A stretch of DNA of 64,000 nucleotides, from the NCBI RefSeq assembly GCF_000949475.1, contig NZ_JRHC01000001.1:992001-1056000 (forward strand), written 5' to 3'. Below, in pieces: positions 1 through 7,140 of the stretch. Position numbers and translations under genes: made by a program. The notes under the pieces were generated by a model. It searched no databases, was not told the DNA's origin, and worked only from the letters and a program-made list of their open reading frames with translations. Every line of letters starts with the position of its first letter. Within the stretch, counting starts at the first letter, position 1. The DNA is from Draconibacterium sediminis. GTDB lineage: Bacteria > Bacteroidota > Bacteroidia > Bacteroidales > Prolixibacteraceae.

Positions 1-1020
1 TGTTTGATCCGATCCCAACTCTACCGGAATATTTTCCTCAGCCAGTTTTTCCCATAAATCAACAATGTTCCCCTGATAGGCGATTGAAACGGCTTCTTTG
101 TTTTTTCGGGCTTTTAGTGCACGGGATATCAATTCGTTCAGGTCGGTATAAACTTCATCTACCCAACCCTGACTATGGCGAACTTCCACAGCTTTCGGAT
201 TCACTTCGGCAACAATACAAACCATTCCGGCAATTACCGTTGCTTTTGGTTGAGCTCCCGACATACCACCAAGGCCGCTGGTAACAAATATTTTTCCGCC
301 AAAATCGCCGGGCGAGTGCAGACGGGCAGCATTCATAACTGTAATTGTGGTACCGTGCACAATTCCTTGCGGACCAATGTACATGTACGATCCGGCAGTC
401 ATTTGCCCGTATTGCGATACGCCAAGAGCATTCATACGTTCGTAATCGTCGCGGCCCGAATAGTTAGGAATTACCATGCCGTTGGTAACCACAACGCGTG
501 GTGCATTCTTGTGCGACGGGAACAAACCCATCGGGTGACCGGAATACATCACCAATGTTTGTTCATCGCTCATTTCAGCCAGGTATTTCATAGTAAGCAG
601 ATACTGCGCCCAGTTTTGAAAAACCGCACCATTTCCACCATAGGTGATCAGTTCGTGCGGATGTTGTGCCACGGCGTAATCCAGGTTGTTTTGTATCATC
701 AGCATAATCGATGCAGCCTGTTTCGATTTGGCCGGGTATTCGTCAATAGGGCGTGCATACATTTTATAGTCGGGACGAAAACGGTACATGTAAATACGCC
801 CGAATGTTTCCAGTTCGTTCAAAAACTCGGGGGCGAGCACCTTGTGAAATTTTGCAGGGAAGTAGCGCAAGGCATTTTTTAACGCCAGCTTTTTTTCATT
901 CGCCGATAATATGTCCTTTCTTTTGGGGGCGTGGTTAATGTTGGTTTCATAGGCTTTCGGCAATGGAAGTTCGTCCGGTATCCCTTGTAGAATGGCTGTT
1001 TTAAAATCTGCTAAATTCAT
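1..1020 (-). CDS. hutU: Urocanate hydratase (urocanase), N-terminal half; cut by window edge
   Basis: Second enzyme of histidine breakdown: converts urocanate to imidazolone propionate with tightly bound NAD, in the cytosol. The minus strand reads open without a stop from an ATG at 1020 to base 1, giving 340 residues of a family of about 550-680. Recognisable urocanase stretches are ITYGGNGAVFQNW, the MYSGHPMGLFPS segment and the glycine-rich NAD-binding stretch TSGLGGMSGAQPKA. The C-terminal half, with the catalytic region, lies outside the window. The gene is divergent from the LemA operon. No other hut gene is visible. The plus-strand frames opposite it are shadows. Confidence 0.95.
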   Translation of the reverse strand, partial: MNLADFKTAILQGIPDELPLPKAYETNINHAPKRKDILSANEKKLALKNALRYFPAKFHKVLAPEFLNELETFGRIYMYRFRPDYKMYARPIDEYPAKSKQAASIMLMIQNNLDYAVAQHPHELITYGGNGAVFQNWAQYLLTMKYLAEMSDEQTLVMYSGHPMGLFPSHKNAPRVVVTNGMVIPNYSGRDDYERMNALGVSQYGQMTAGSYMYIGPQGIVHGTTITVMNAARLHSPGDFGGKIFVTSGLGGMSGAQPKATVIAGMVCIVAEVNPKAVEVRHSQGWVDEVYTDLNELISRALKARKNKEAVSIAYQGNIVDLWEKLAEENIPVELGSDQT

Positions 1021-1165
1021 GGTGCCTCTGCTTTAATCTTAAATATTTCGAAATACAACGGCAAATTATCGCCTTTCCCCGAATTTACTTCTGATATTTC
1101 ACACCTTTTGAAAATATTTGCAGTTATTGTATACGTATAAGGGAAAACAAATAATAATTGAATAG

Positions 1166-1744
1166 ATGAAAAGATTTAGAATTGTATTAATAGCGTTAGT
1201 AAGTGTAGTTTTATTTTCGAGTTGTGGTTACAACAAAATGGTGGAAATGGATGAGCAGGTAACGGCATCGTGGGCGCAGGTAGAGAACGTGTATCAGCGT
1301 CGTGCCGATCTGATTCCGAATCTTGTTAATACCGTAAAAGGTTATGCCGAGCACGAGCAGGAAACGCTTACCGGCGTTATTGAAGCGCGCTCGAAAGCTA
1401 CTTCTGTAAATATCGATCCTGCGAACTTGAATCCTCAGACTATTCAGCAATTTAACCAGGCGCAGGAAGGACTTTCTTCTGCTTTAAGTAAATTAATGGT
1501 AGTTGTTGAACGTTATCCGGATTTAAAAGCCAACCAGAATTTTATGGAATTACAGGCGCAGCTCGAAGGCACTGAAAACCGAATTGCTGTGGAGCGACGT
1601 AAATTCAACCAAACCACACAGTCGTACAACGCCTATATCCGGAAATTTCCGCGGGTAATTTATGCCGGTTGGTTTGGTTTCGAAAAGAAAACCTATTTCG
1701 AAGCGCAGCAAGGTGCAGAGCAGGCTCCTGAGGTACAGTTTTAA
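1166..1744 (+). CDS. lemA: LemA family lipoprotein
   Basis: LemA-family protein, 192 residues, near the usual family length. The N-terminus has a hydrophobic segment ending in a lipobox (LFSSC, Cys20), so it is probably a membrane-anchored lipoprotein rather than the usual N-terminal TM form. The family core follows: VENVYQRRADLIPNLVNTVK, then long helices (coiled-coil-like, residues 30-160) and the FPRVIYAGWFGF segment. The biochemical role of LemA is not settled; it commonly sits next to TPM-domain genes, as here. First gene of a three-gene operon with 1856 and 2366. Confidence 0.92.
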   Translation: MKRFRIVLIALVSVVLFSSCGYNKMVEMDEQVTASWAQVENVYQRRADLIPNLVNTVKGYAEHEQETLTGVIEARSKATSVNIDPANLNPQTIQQFNQAQEGLSSALSKLMVVVERYPDLKANQNFMELQAQLEGTENRIAVERRKFNQTTQSYNAYIRKFPRVIYAGWFGFEKKTYFEAQQGAEQAPEVQF

Positions 1745-1760
1745 TAGTTTTGCGAAGTAG

Positions 1761-1830
1761 GTCATGCTGTTCGTCAGCTGACGGATTCAGCATCTGACGA
1801 GTGAAGGAGATAGCATCCTTTTGGGATGCT
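1761..1830. repeat. REP-like imperfect palindrome plus hairpin inside the lemA operon
   Basis: Bases 1761-1798 form an imperfect palindrome: outer arms gtcatgctg and cagcatctgac, inner perfect dyad cgtcagctgacg (1772-1783). A second hairpin follows at 1812-1830 (agcatcc, loop ttttg, ggatgct). The second has no long T-run, so it is unlikely to be a terminator; it may attenuate or stabilise the lemA mRNA. The outer arms resemble dispersed intergenic palindromes seen in Bacteroidetes, but only one copy is in this window, so calling it REP-like is inference. Confidence 0.55.
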
Positions 1831-1855
1831 GTAATTACAAAAAGGAAACGAAATT

Positions 1856-2293
1856 ATGGGAGTACAAAAATATTTTAGCGAAGCAGGGAAACTGCAAATT
1901 ACCAACGCCATTCGGGTGGCTGAAACCAATACCTCGGGAGAAATAAGGGTGCACATTGAAAAACATTGTAAAGAAGATGTCTTGGATCGTGCTGCTTACC
2001 TTTTCGAAAAGTTGGAAATGCACAAAACAGAATTACGCAACGGCGTTCTTTTTTACCTGGCAGTAGAGGATAAAAAGTTTGCCATTTTGGGTGATGGAGG
2101 AATAAACCAAAAAGTGGCCGACGATTTCTGGGAAAGTACCAAAGAAGTGGTTATTGCCAAATTAAAAGAGGGTAAGTACGCCGAAGCTCTTGCTGATGGA
2201 ATTATTATGGCAGGCGAACAGTTAAAAACACATTTTCCTTACCAGGATGATGACGTGAATGAATTATCAGACGAGATTTCGTTTGGAAAATAA
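1856..2293 (+). CDS. TPM-domain protein, short cytosolic form
   Basis: 145 residues consisting almost only of a TPM domain (TLP18.3/Psb32/MOLO-1 fold): SGEIRVHIE near residue 27, then NGVLFYLAVEDKKFAILGDGGI around 62-84. There is no signal peptide or membrane segment, unlike the next gene. TPM domains have been linked to acid phosphatase activity and membrane-complex maintenance, but no bacterial role is certain. It sits 111 bp after lemA and 72 bp before the second TPM gene, so a shared transcript is likely. That gap holds an imperfect hairpin (about 2305-2334, ccgctttttctt/aagaaaagcgg). Confidence 0.85.
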   Translation: MGVQKYFSEAGKLQITNAIRVAETNTSGEIRVHIEKHCKEDVLDRAAYLFEKLEMHKTELRNGVLFYLAVEDKKFAILGDGGINQKVADDFWESTKEVVIAKLKEGKYAEALADGIIMAGEQLKTHFPYQDDDVNELSDEISFGK

Positions 2294-2365
2294 AAATCAC
2301 TGTTCCGCTTTTTCTTCCCTAGTAAGAAAAGCGGGTGGATAGCAGAGGGGTTAAATTTAGAAAAT

Positions 2366-3157
2366 ATGAAACGAACAATAATATTACTAATTGCAGTTAT
2401 CGTAAGCGTCACAAGCGTTTTGGCACAAATACCCGAACGTCCGCAACCGGCACGTTTGGTAAACGATTTTGCCAATATTTTAAGCGATGGCGAAAAGCAA
2501 AACATGGAAAATGCCTTGGCACAGTTTGCCCGAAAAACCTCGACACAAATAGTTGTGGTAACTGTTCCTGATCTTGAAGGATATGATCGTGCTGATTATG
2601 CCCAACGACTGGGCGAAAACTGGGGAGTTGGTCAGAAAGGCAATGATAATGGTTTGGTGGTTTTGGTAAAACCCAAAGTTGGTAACAGCAGGGGGCAGGT
2701 GTTTATTGCAACCGGTTACGGACTGGAAGGTGTGTTGCCCGATGCCATATTAAATACCACAATCGTTAACGAGGAAATGATTCCCCGCTTTAAGGAGAAC
2801 GATTATTACGGTGGTTTGGCAGCAGGACTAAACGTAATTATGGATATCACCCGTGGCGAATATACCGCAGAAAATTACCAGGAAAAGGTTAACGCCGGCG
2901 GCAGTGCCGGAATTCCTTTTGGAATAATCTTTTTTATTCTGCTGATAACCTTATTCGGAAGACGCCGGCGAGGTCGGTTTTACTCACCGGGCAGAAGTTT
3001 ACCATTCTGGTTAGCTATGGGTATGATGTCGGGAAGTCATCGTTCATCAGGCTCGTTCGGAAACTTTTCGTCGGGTAGCGGAAGTTTCGGAGGCGGAGGC
3101 TTCGGTGGTTTTGGTGGCGGAAGCTTTGGCGGCGGAGGCGCTGGTGGAAGCTGGTAA
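2366..3157 (+). CDS. TPM-domain protein, exported, with Gly-rich tail (YgcG-like)
   Basis: 263 residues. A signal peptide ends near VLAQ (residue 21), a TPM domain covers about 30-170 (QIVVVTVPDLEGYDRADYA; the ATGYGLEGVLPDA stretch), one TM helix lies near 182-198 and an Arg-rich RRRRGR stop-transfer follows. The tail is a Gly/Ser/Phe low-complexity region ending GGGGAGGSW, a typical ending of this family. The topology suggests a periplasmic TPM domain anchored in the inner membrane. Last gene of the lemA-TPM-TPM operon. Function is not established; membrane quality control or assembly is a guess. Confidence 0.88.
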   Translation: MKRTIILLIAVIVSVTSVLAQIPERPQPARLVNDFANILSDGEKQNMENALAQFARKTSTQIVVVTVPDLEGYDRADYAQRLGENWGVGQKGNDNGLVVLVKPKVGNSRGQVFIATGYGLEGVLPDAILNTTIVNEEMIPRFKENDYYGGLAAGLNVIMDITRGEYTAENYQEKVNAGGSAGIPFGIIFFILLITLFGRRRRGRFYSPGRSLPFWLAMGMMSGSHRSSGSFGNFSSGSGSFGGGGFGGFGGGSFGGGGAGGSW

Positions 3158-3384
3158 CAGAAGTTCATTTTTCGTTACATAAATAACAATGTTCAAATTT
3201 GATGAAGTCGTTTCTGTAGGAGCGGCTTTTTTCATTTTAAGGATTTTGGCAGTAGGTGTTAGGCAATTATAACCCCGGTTTTAAGTAGGCTTGTGCAGCC
3301 AATTTCGAAAAACATCATACAGAAATGCTGCTTTTGTCGACTCCGATTAGGCAAAAAATAGTGCTGGCCCTCAAACGTATCTGC

Positions 3385-3496
3385 TACATTTGTATCATAC
3401 AAACCCGTTTTATACAAACTCTTAATAACAGAGTCGATCAAAAGAAGCATAGATGCAATGAAGAAAAAATCCCGGAGTGGACGCCGGGATTTTTTT
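3385..3496 (+). ncRNA. Candidate small RNA with own promoter and terminator
   Basis: TACATTTG at 3385-3392 matches the Bacteroidetes -7 consensus TAnnTTTG on the plus strand. Transcription from about 3398 would end at the T-tailed hairpin at 3469-3496, giving an RNA of about 100 nt with no convincing reading frame. There is no clear -33 TTG. I do not recognise the RNA as 6S, SRP, tmRNA or RNase P. Low confidence. Confidence 0.3.
3465..3495 (+). terminator. Rho-independent terminator
   Basis: Stem atcccgg (3469-3475) with ccgggat (3484-3490), loop of eight bases, flanked by A and T runs. It would end the candidate small RNA or read-through from the TPM operon. Confidence 0.75.
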
Positions 3497-3535
3497 ATAC
3501 GCGGAATTTTAAAGTATTCTTTTTAAAACATCCTG

Positions 3536-3576
3536 CAAAAAAAGCCGGTTCAAAAATCTTGAACCGGCTTTTTAAA
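3536..3576 (-). terminator. Bidirectional terminator
   Basis: Ten-bp perfect core stem gccggttcaa (3544-3553) / ttgaaccggc (3559-3568) with A/T runs on both sides. It lies directly downstream of the zinc-ribbon gene on the minus strand and can also stop plus-strand transcripts. Confidence 0.85.
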
Positions 3577-3592
3577 AATAATATCTTAATGC

Positions 3593-4369
3593 TTAGTCTG
3601 CAATATCTTCCACTACGTTAATATTCTGGTCAACCAAAATACGACCACAATATTCGCAAACAATAATCTTTTTGCGGCTGGCAATGTCCATCTGGCGCTG
3701 AGGTGGGATTTTATTAAAACAACCACCGCAAGCATCACGCTGAATAGTAACCACTGCTAAACCGTTGCGTGCATTTTTACGAATACGCTTAAAAGCGCCC
3801 AGCAAACGAGGTTCGATAAACGACTCGATTTTTTCTGATTTCGCTTTTAGCTTTTCTTCTTCAATCTTGGTTTCTTCAGTAATTTCAGAAAGTTCGTTTT
3901 TCTTTCTGTCCAGATCTTCTTCACGCTCTTTCAGCTGCTCCTTCGAAGCTGTAATGGCTTCTTTTTTCTGAGCCATTTCGGCTGTGAACTCTTTAATACG
4001 TTTTTCAGAAAGTTCGATTTCCAGGTTTTGGAATTCAATTTCTTTCGAAAGCGAGTCGAATTCGCGGTTGTTACGAACGTTGTTTTGCTGTTCGGTATAT
4101 TTTACAATCAACGCCTGCGAATCTTTAATCGCAATTTTTTTGTTGTTGATTGAAGTATCCAGATTTTTAACCTCGTCATCAAGGTTTACTAACCTGGTTT
4201 TTAAACCGGCAATTTCGTCTTCCAGGTCCTGAACTTCCAAAGGAAGCTCACCCCTTAGGGTTTTTATTTTATCAACTTCAGATACAACACTCTGCAACTC
4301 ATGCAATGCGCGTAATTTCTCTTCTACTGAAATGTCTTTGTCTTCTTGCCTTGAATATGGTGCATTCAT
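3593..4369 (-). CDS. Coiled-coil protein with C4 zinc ribbon
   Basis: 258 residues. A long charged coiled coil spans about 20-205 and a C-terminal zinc ribbon has Cys214, Cys217, Cys238 and Cys241 (CGGC...CEYC). This matches the zf-RING_7/CT398-like family, common in bacteria and often annotated as a putative nucleic-acid-binding zinc ribbon protein; its role is not established. It begins 28 bp after the Nif3 gene, so it is the last gene of a MerR-Nif3-zinc-ribbon operon. A terminator follows at 3536-3576. Confidence 0.88.
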   Translation of the reverse strand: MNAPYSRQEDKDISVEEKLRALHELQSVVSEVDKIKTLRGELPLEVQDLEDEIAGLKTRLVNLDDEVKNLDTSINNKKIAIKDSQALIVKYTEQQNNVRNNREFDSLSKEIEFQNLEIELSEKRIKEFTAEMAQKKEAITASKEQLKEREEDLDRKKNELSEITEETKIEEEKLKAKSEKIESFIEPRLLGAFKRIRKNARNGLAVVTIQRDACGGCFNKIPPQRQMDIASRKKIIVCEYCGRILVDQNINVVEDIAD

Positions 4370-4397
4370 GCTCGTAATATTTTTATATACATAAAAA

Positions 4398-5492
4398 TCA
4401 GAAGTAAAAAACCGGGTTGGAATTCACCTCTGATAAATGGATTGCAAATTTAGGGAATTTTTTCGTAAGTAACTCATAAAAAAGTTCTTTAGTGAACTGT
4501 TCGCTCTCAAAATGTCCGATATCGGCAATAACTATTTTATTTTCGGCGTCAAAAAATTGATGATATTTAAAATCGCCGGTCACAAAGAAGTCGGCGCCCG
4601 AAGCAATCGCCTGGTTTAGCAGAAATGAACCTGACCCTCCGCAAACCGCTATTTTCTTTACTTTCTTGTCAAGTAAAGCTGTGTGCCTGATGATTTTAGT
4701 GTTAAAAGTTTTCTTCAGTTGACGCAGAAAAGCAGTTTCGCTTTTTTCTTTGGGTAAAGTCCCGATCATGCCGGCACCAATCTGATCGAATTTATTGTCG
4801 AGCGAATAAATATCGTAAGCAACTTCTTCGTACGGATGTGCCTGAACAAGGGCATTTATAACTTTTCCCTGAAGGTAGTCGGGAAAGATTGTTTCAACAC
4901 GGATTTCGTTTTCGTAATGCTGTTCGCCTTTTTTCCCAACAAAAGGATTGGTGGTGTCGCTTCCACGAAATGTGCCCTGCCCGTGCGCATTAAAACTGCA
5001 CGAGTCGTAATTCCCGATTTGTCCGGCTCCGGCAGCAAAAACAGCTTCGCGAACTTTATTGGCATGATCAACCGGAACAAAAGTTACCAGCTTTTTTAGC
5101 AGACCTCCGGCGGGCTGAAGAATTTTGCAGTTCTCCAAGCCAAGTTTTTCGCAAATCTTTCCGTTTACTCCGCCTGTAACATTGTCGAGATTGGTGTGTG
5201 CAGCGTAAATGGCCACATCATGTTTTATTGCTTTTATAAGCGTGCGCTCAATGTAATTTTTACCCGTAATTTTTTTCAATCCCGAAAAAACAATGGGGTG
5301 ATGGGCAATAATTAATCCGGCTTTTCTTTTTATTGCTTCATCAACAATCGCCTCGGTGACGTCGAGCGTAACCAGGGCCGCCAATACTTCAGCGTTTTTA
5401 TCGCCAAGAATTAGCCCTGCATTGTCGTAAGATTCCTGCAATTTTAAAGGTGCAAGATCTTCCAAAAAATTGGTAATATCTTTAATTTTCAT
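4398..5492 (-). CDS. Nif3-like dinuclear metal centre protein (YbgI/YqfO type)
   Basis: Nif3/GTP-cyclohydrolase-I-type-2 family protein, about 364 residues. Metal ligands are visible in IIAHHPIVFSG (His-His), AAHTNLD (His/Asp) and the C-terminal GHFESE. The long form carries a middle insertion (about 130-235, including HPYEEVAYDI) like the CutA-type domain of YqfO. Members form toroidal hexamers; the substrate is uncertain. I choose the ATG at 5492; an upstream TTG at 5501 is open but less likely. The start overlaps the end of the MerR gene by 11 bp, so the two are translationally coupled. Confidence 0.92.
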   Translation of the reverse strand: MKIKDITNFLEDLAPLKLQESYDNAGLILGDKNAEVLAALVTLDVTEAIVDEAIKRKAGLIIAHHPIVFSGLKKITGKNYIERTLIKAIKHDVAIYAAHTNLDNVTGGVNGKICEKLGLENCKILQPAGGLLKKLVTFVPVDHANKVREAVFAAGAGQIGNYDSCSFNAHGQGTFRGSDTTNPFVGKKGEQHYENEIRVETIFPDYLQGKVINALVQAHPYEEVAYDIYSLDNKFDQIGAGMIGTLPKEKSETAFLRQLKKTFNTKIIRHTALLDKKVKKIAVCGGSGSFLLNQAIASGADFFVTGDFKYHQFFDAENKIVIADIGHFESEQFTKELFYELLTKKFPKFAIHLSEVNSNPVFYF

Positions 5493-5832
5493 TTTCCCCA
5501 AGTCCTTGTTTTATCGCGATTAGTTCTTGTCTGATATCCTGTAAACGTTTAACCACCTCGAAATTGTTTAAGGTGTCTTCCGGATTTTCTTTCAGTTTTT
5601 TTCTTGCACCGTCAATGGTCAGGCCGCGTTCTTTTACCAAATGGTGTATCATTCGGATCGTTTCCAGATCTTTCGGCGTAAACTGGCGGTTGCCTTTTTT
5701 GTTTTTTACCGGTTTCAGCGCCTCGAACTGATTTTCCCAATAACGGATGTGCGACACGTTTACGTCAAACATATCGGCCACTTCGCCAATGGAGTACAAC
5801 ATCTTTTCTATTTTGGGCTTTTTGTATGGCAC
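5482..5832 (-). CDS. MerR-family transcriptional regulator
   Basis: 116 residues. A MerR winged helix-turn-helix covers about residues 12-80: YSIGEVADMFDVNVSHIRYW is the recognition unit, then RQFTPKDLETIRMIHHLVKE. The short C-terminal helix (about 85-112) is a dimerisation coiled coil. There is no Cys-rich effector loop, so this is not a metal sensor of the MerR/CueR kind. It overlaps the Nif3 gene and heads its operon. Small MerR proteins at this position are common in Bacteroidetes; the ligand is unknown. Confidence 0.9.
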   Translation of the reverse strand: MPYKKPKIEKMLYSIGEVADMFDVNVSHIRYWENQFEALKPVKNKKGNRQFTPKDLETIRMIHHLVKERGLTIDGARKKLKENPEDTLNNFEVVKRLQDIRQELIAIKQGLGENEN

Positions 5833-5919
5833 GCGCTAATAATTTGATGCAAGATAAAAGATTTTAAAGCTGCGACAAAAGAGTGAATGATTTTTTGAAG
5901 TACGGACGTACAGAGAATA

Positions 5920-5951
5920 AAAAACTTCCACCGGAATAAACCGATGGAAGC
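5920..5951 (-). terminator. Terminator after the M23 peptidase gene
   Basis: Stem cttccaccgg (5924-5933) with ccgatggaag (5941-5950), one mismatch, followed on the minus strand by a T-run. It lies 31 bp downstream of the M23 peptidase stop codon. Confidence 0.75.
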
Positions 5952-5981
5952 TTCAATATTTTGTTATTAATCGCTAATCCG

Positions 5982-6962
5982 TTAGTCAAGCGACTGACCG
6001 ATATTCGACGAAATAGCAATCATCTTGTCGTATTCCTGTGGTGTAAGATCTTTAAACATGTAATAAGCCGGATTTACTTTGCGTCCGTCTTTATGCACTT
6101 CGTAGTGCAAGTGAGGAGCAGTTGATCCGCCGGTATTTCCAACATAACCAATAATGTCGCCGCGTTTTACCTGCTGGCCACGTTTTACGTTAAATTCGTT
6201 CAGGTGACCGTAAACCGTTTCGTAACCATATCCATGATCGATCTTTATGTTCAGGCCCAAACCAACTTTGCTTCTTTTCGAACCTGAAACATCGGTAACC
6301 TTTCCGTCGCCGGTGGCATAAATCGGAGTTCCAACAGGTGCCGTAAAGTCTTGTCCCCAGTGCATTTTTCGCACTTTATAAATTGGGTGGACACGGTAGC
6401 CCCATCCACTTGAAGTTCGTTTTAAATCGGTATTGGTAATGGGCATAATTGCCGGTAACGAAGCCAGCATTTTTTCTTTGTTCAACGCAAGTTCCAGCAC
6501 TTCGTCGTACGATTTCGACTGGATATACGCCTGTTTCGAAATTACATCCAGCTTATGTGCTGTAGCAATAACCAATTCGGCATTGTCCATGTCTTCCAAC
6601 TCCGAATATTTATTCGCTCCTCCAAATCCTGCATTTCTTACTGTTGACGGAATGGGTTCTGCTTCAAAAATTACACGGTAAATATTATCGTCGCGTTGTT
6701 GCAGTTCCGACAGTACACTGGCTACTTTATCCAAATCTTTTGAAAGTAACTCGTATTGGGTAAGCAAACGTTTGTTTTCGCGCATCAATCGTTTTGATCG
6801 CGGCGTATCGTAAAAATTTACGAAGATTAACGTAATTACAATAGCCAAGGCTAAACTACTCGAAAAATAGGTGAGTATTTTTGCTGCTTTGGCTTTCCAA
6901 CTTAATCCTACGCTCTCGTAGCTGAGCGTATCCGGGTTAAATTTATATTTCTTTTTTGCCAT
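5982..6962 (-). CDS. M23 family peptidoglycan endopeptidase, membrane-anchored
   Basis: 326 residues: a cytosolic Lys-rich start, one TM helix (about 28-51), a periplasmic coiled coil (about 60-92) and a LytM/M23 domain (about 180-300). Zinc and catalytic residues are visible: His201 and Asp205 in HWGQD, and His284/His286 in HLHYE. Members cut peptide cross-links in the cell wall during growth and division; one TM plus coiled coil resembles the Bacteroidetes form often found near alaS. Monocistronic, divergent from alaS, with a terminator downstream. Confidence 0.93.
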   Translation of the reverse strand: MAKKKYKFNPDTLSYESVGLSWKAKAAKILTYFSSSLALAIVITLIFVNFYDTPRSKRLMRENKRLLTQYELLSKDLDKVASVLSELQQRDDNIYRVIFEAEPIPSTVRNAGFGGANKYSELEDMDNAELVIATAHKLDVISKQAYIQSKSYDEVLELALNKEKMLASLPAIMPITNTDLKRTSSGWGYRVHPIYKVRKMHWGQDFTAPVGTPIYATGDGKVTDVSGSKRSKVGLGLNIKIDHGYGYETVYGHLNEFNVKRGQQVKRGDIIGYVGNTGGSTAPHLHYEVHKDGRKVNPAYYMFKDLTPQEYDKMIAISSNIGQSLD

Positions 6963-7011
6963 ATAAAAGGCCGGTTTTATCTCTTTATTAATGCTGATTC
7001 ATTAAATCCTA

Positions 7012-7019
7012 TAACTTTG
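7012..7019 (+). promoter_or_regulatory. Putative -7 promoter box for alaS
   Basis: TAACTTTG fits TAnnTTTG. Transcription would start near 7025 and leave a leader of about 115 nt before the alaS ATG. No clear -33 TTG is seen at the expected distance. Confidence 0.45.
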
Positions 7020-7140
7020 CATGGATTTAATAAAACGTGATTTTTCACGCGGCAAAGGTAAGTAAATAACTCATAATTAATGAATTTGTTTTCTTTGCAT
7101 TAAATATTTTTAACGAATTGATAAATCATACAGACGGAAA

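Larger units (their letters stand above)
3158..3592. other. Intergenic region with candidate small RNA and two terminators
   Basis: A 435-bp non-coding stretch between the TPM gene and the convergent zinc-ribbon gene. It contains a -7-like box at 3385-3392 and two strong hairpins (3465-3495 and 3536-3576), listed separately. Open frames here (for example plus 3325-3621) lack coding character and run through both hairpins. Confidence 0.6.

Noticed and set aside
175-938. Plus-strand open frames of up to 235 codons at the left edge
   Set aside because: They are antisense to the clear urocanase frame on the minus strand, which is open from 1020 to base 1 and has all family motifs.
3325-3621. 98-codon plus-strand frame
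   Set aside because: It runs through two terminator hairpins and into the zinc-ribbon gene antisense; composition is not coding-like.
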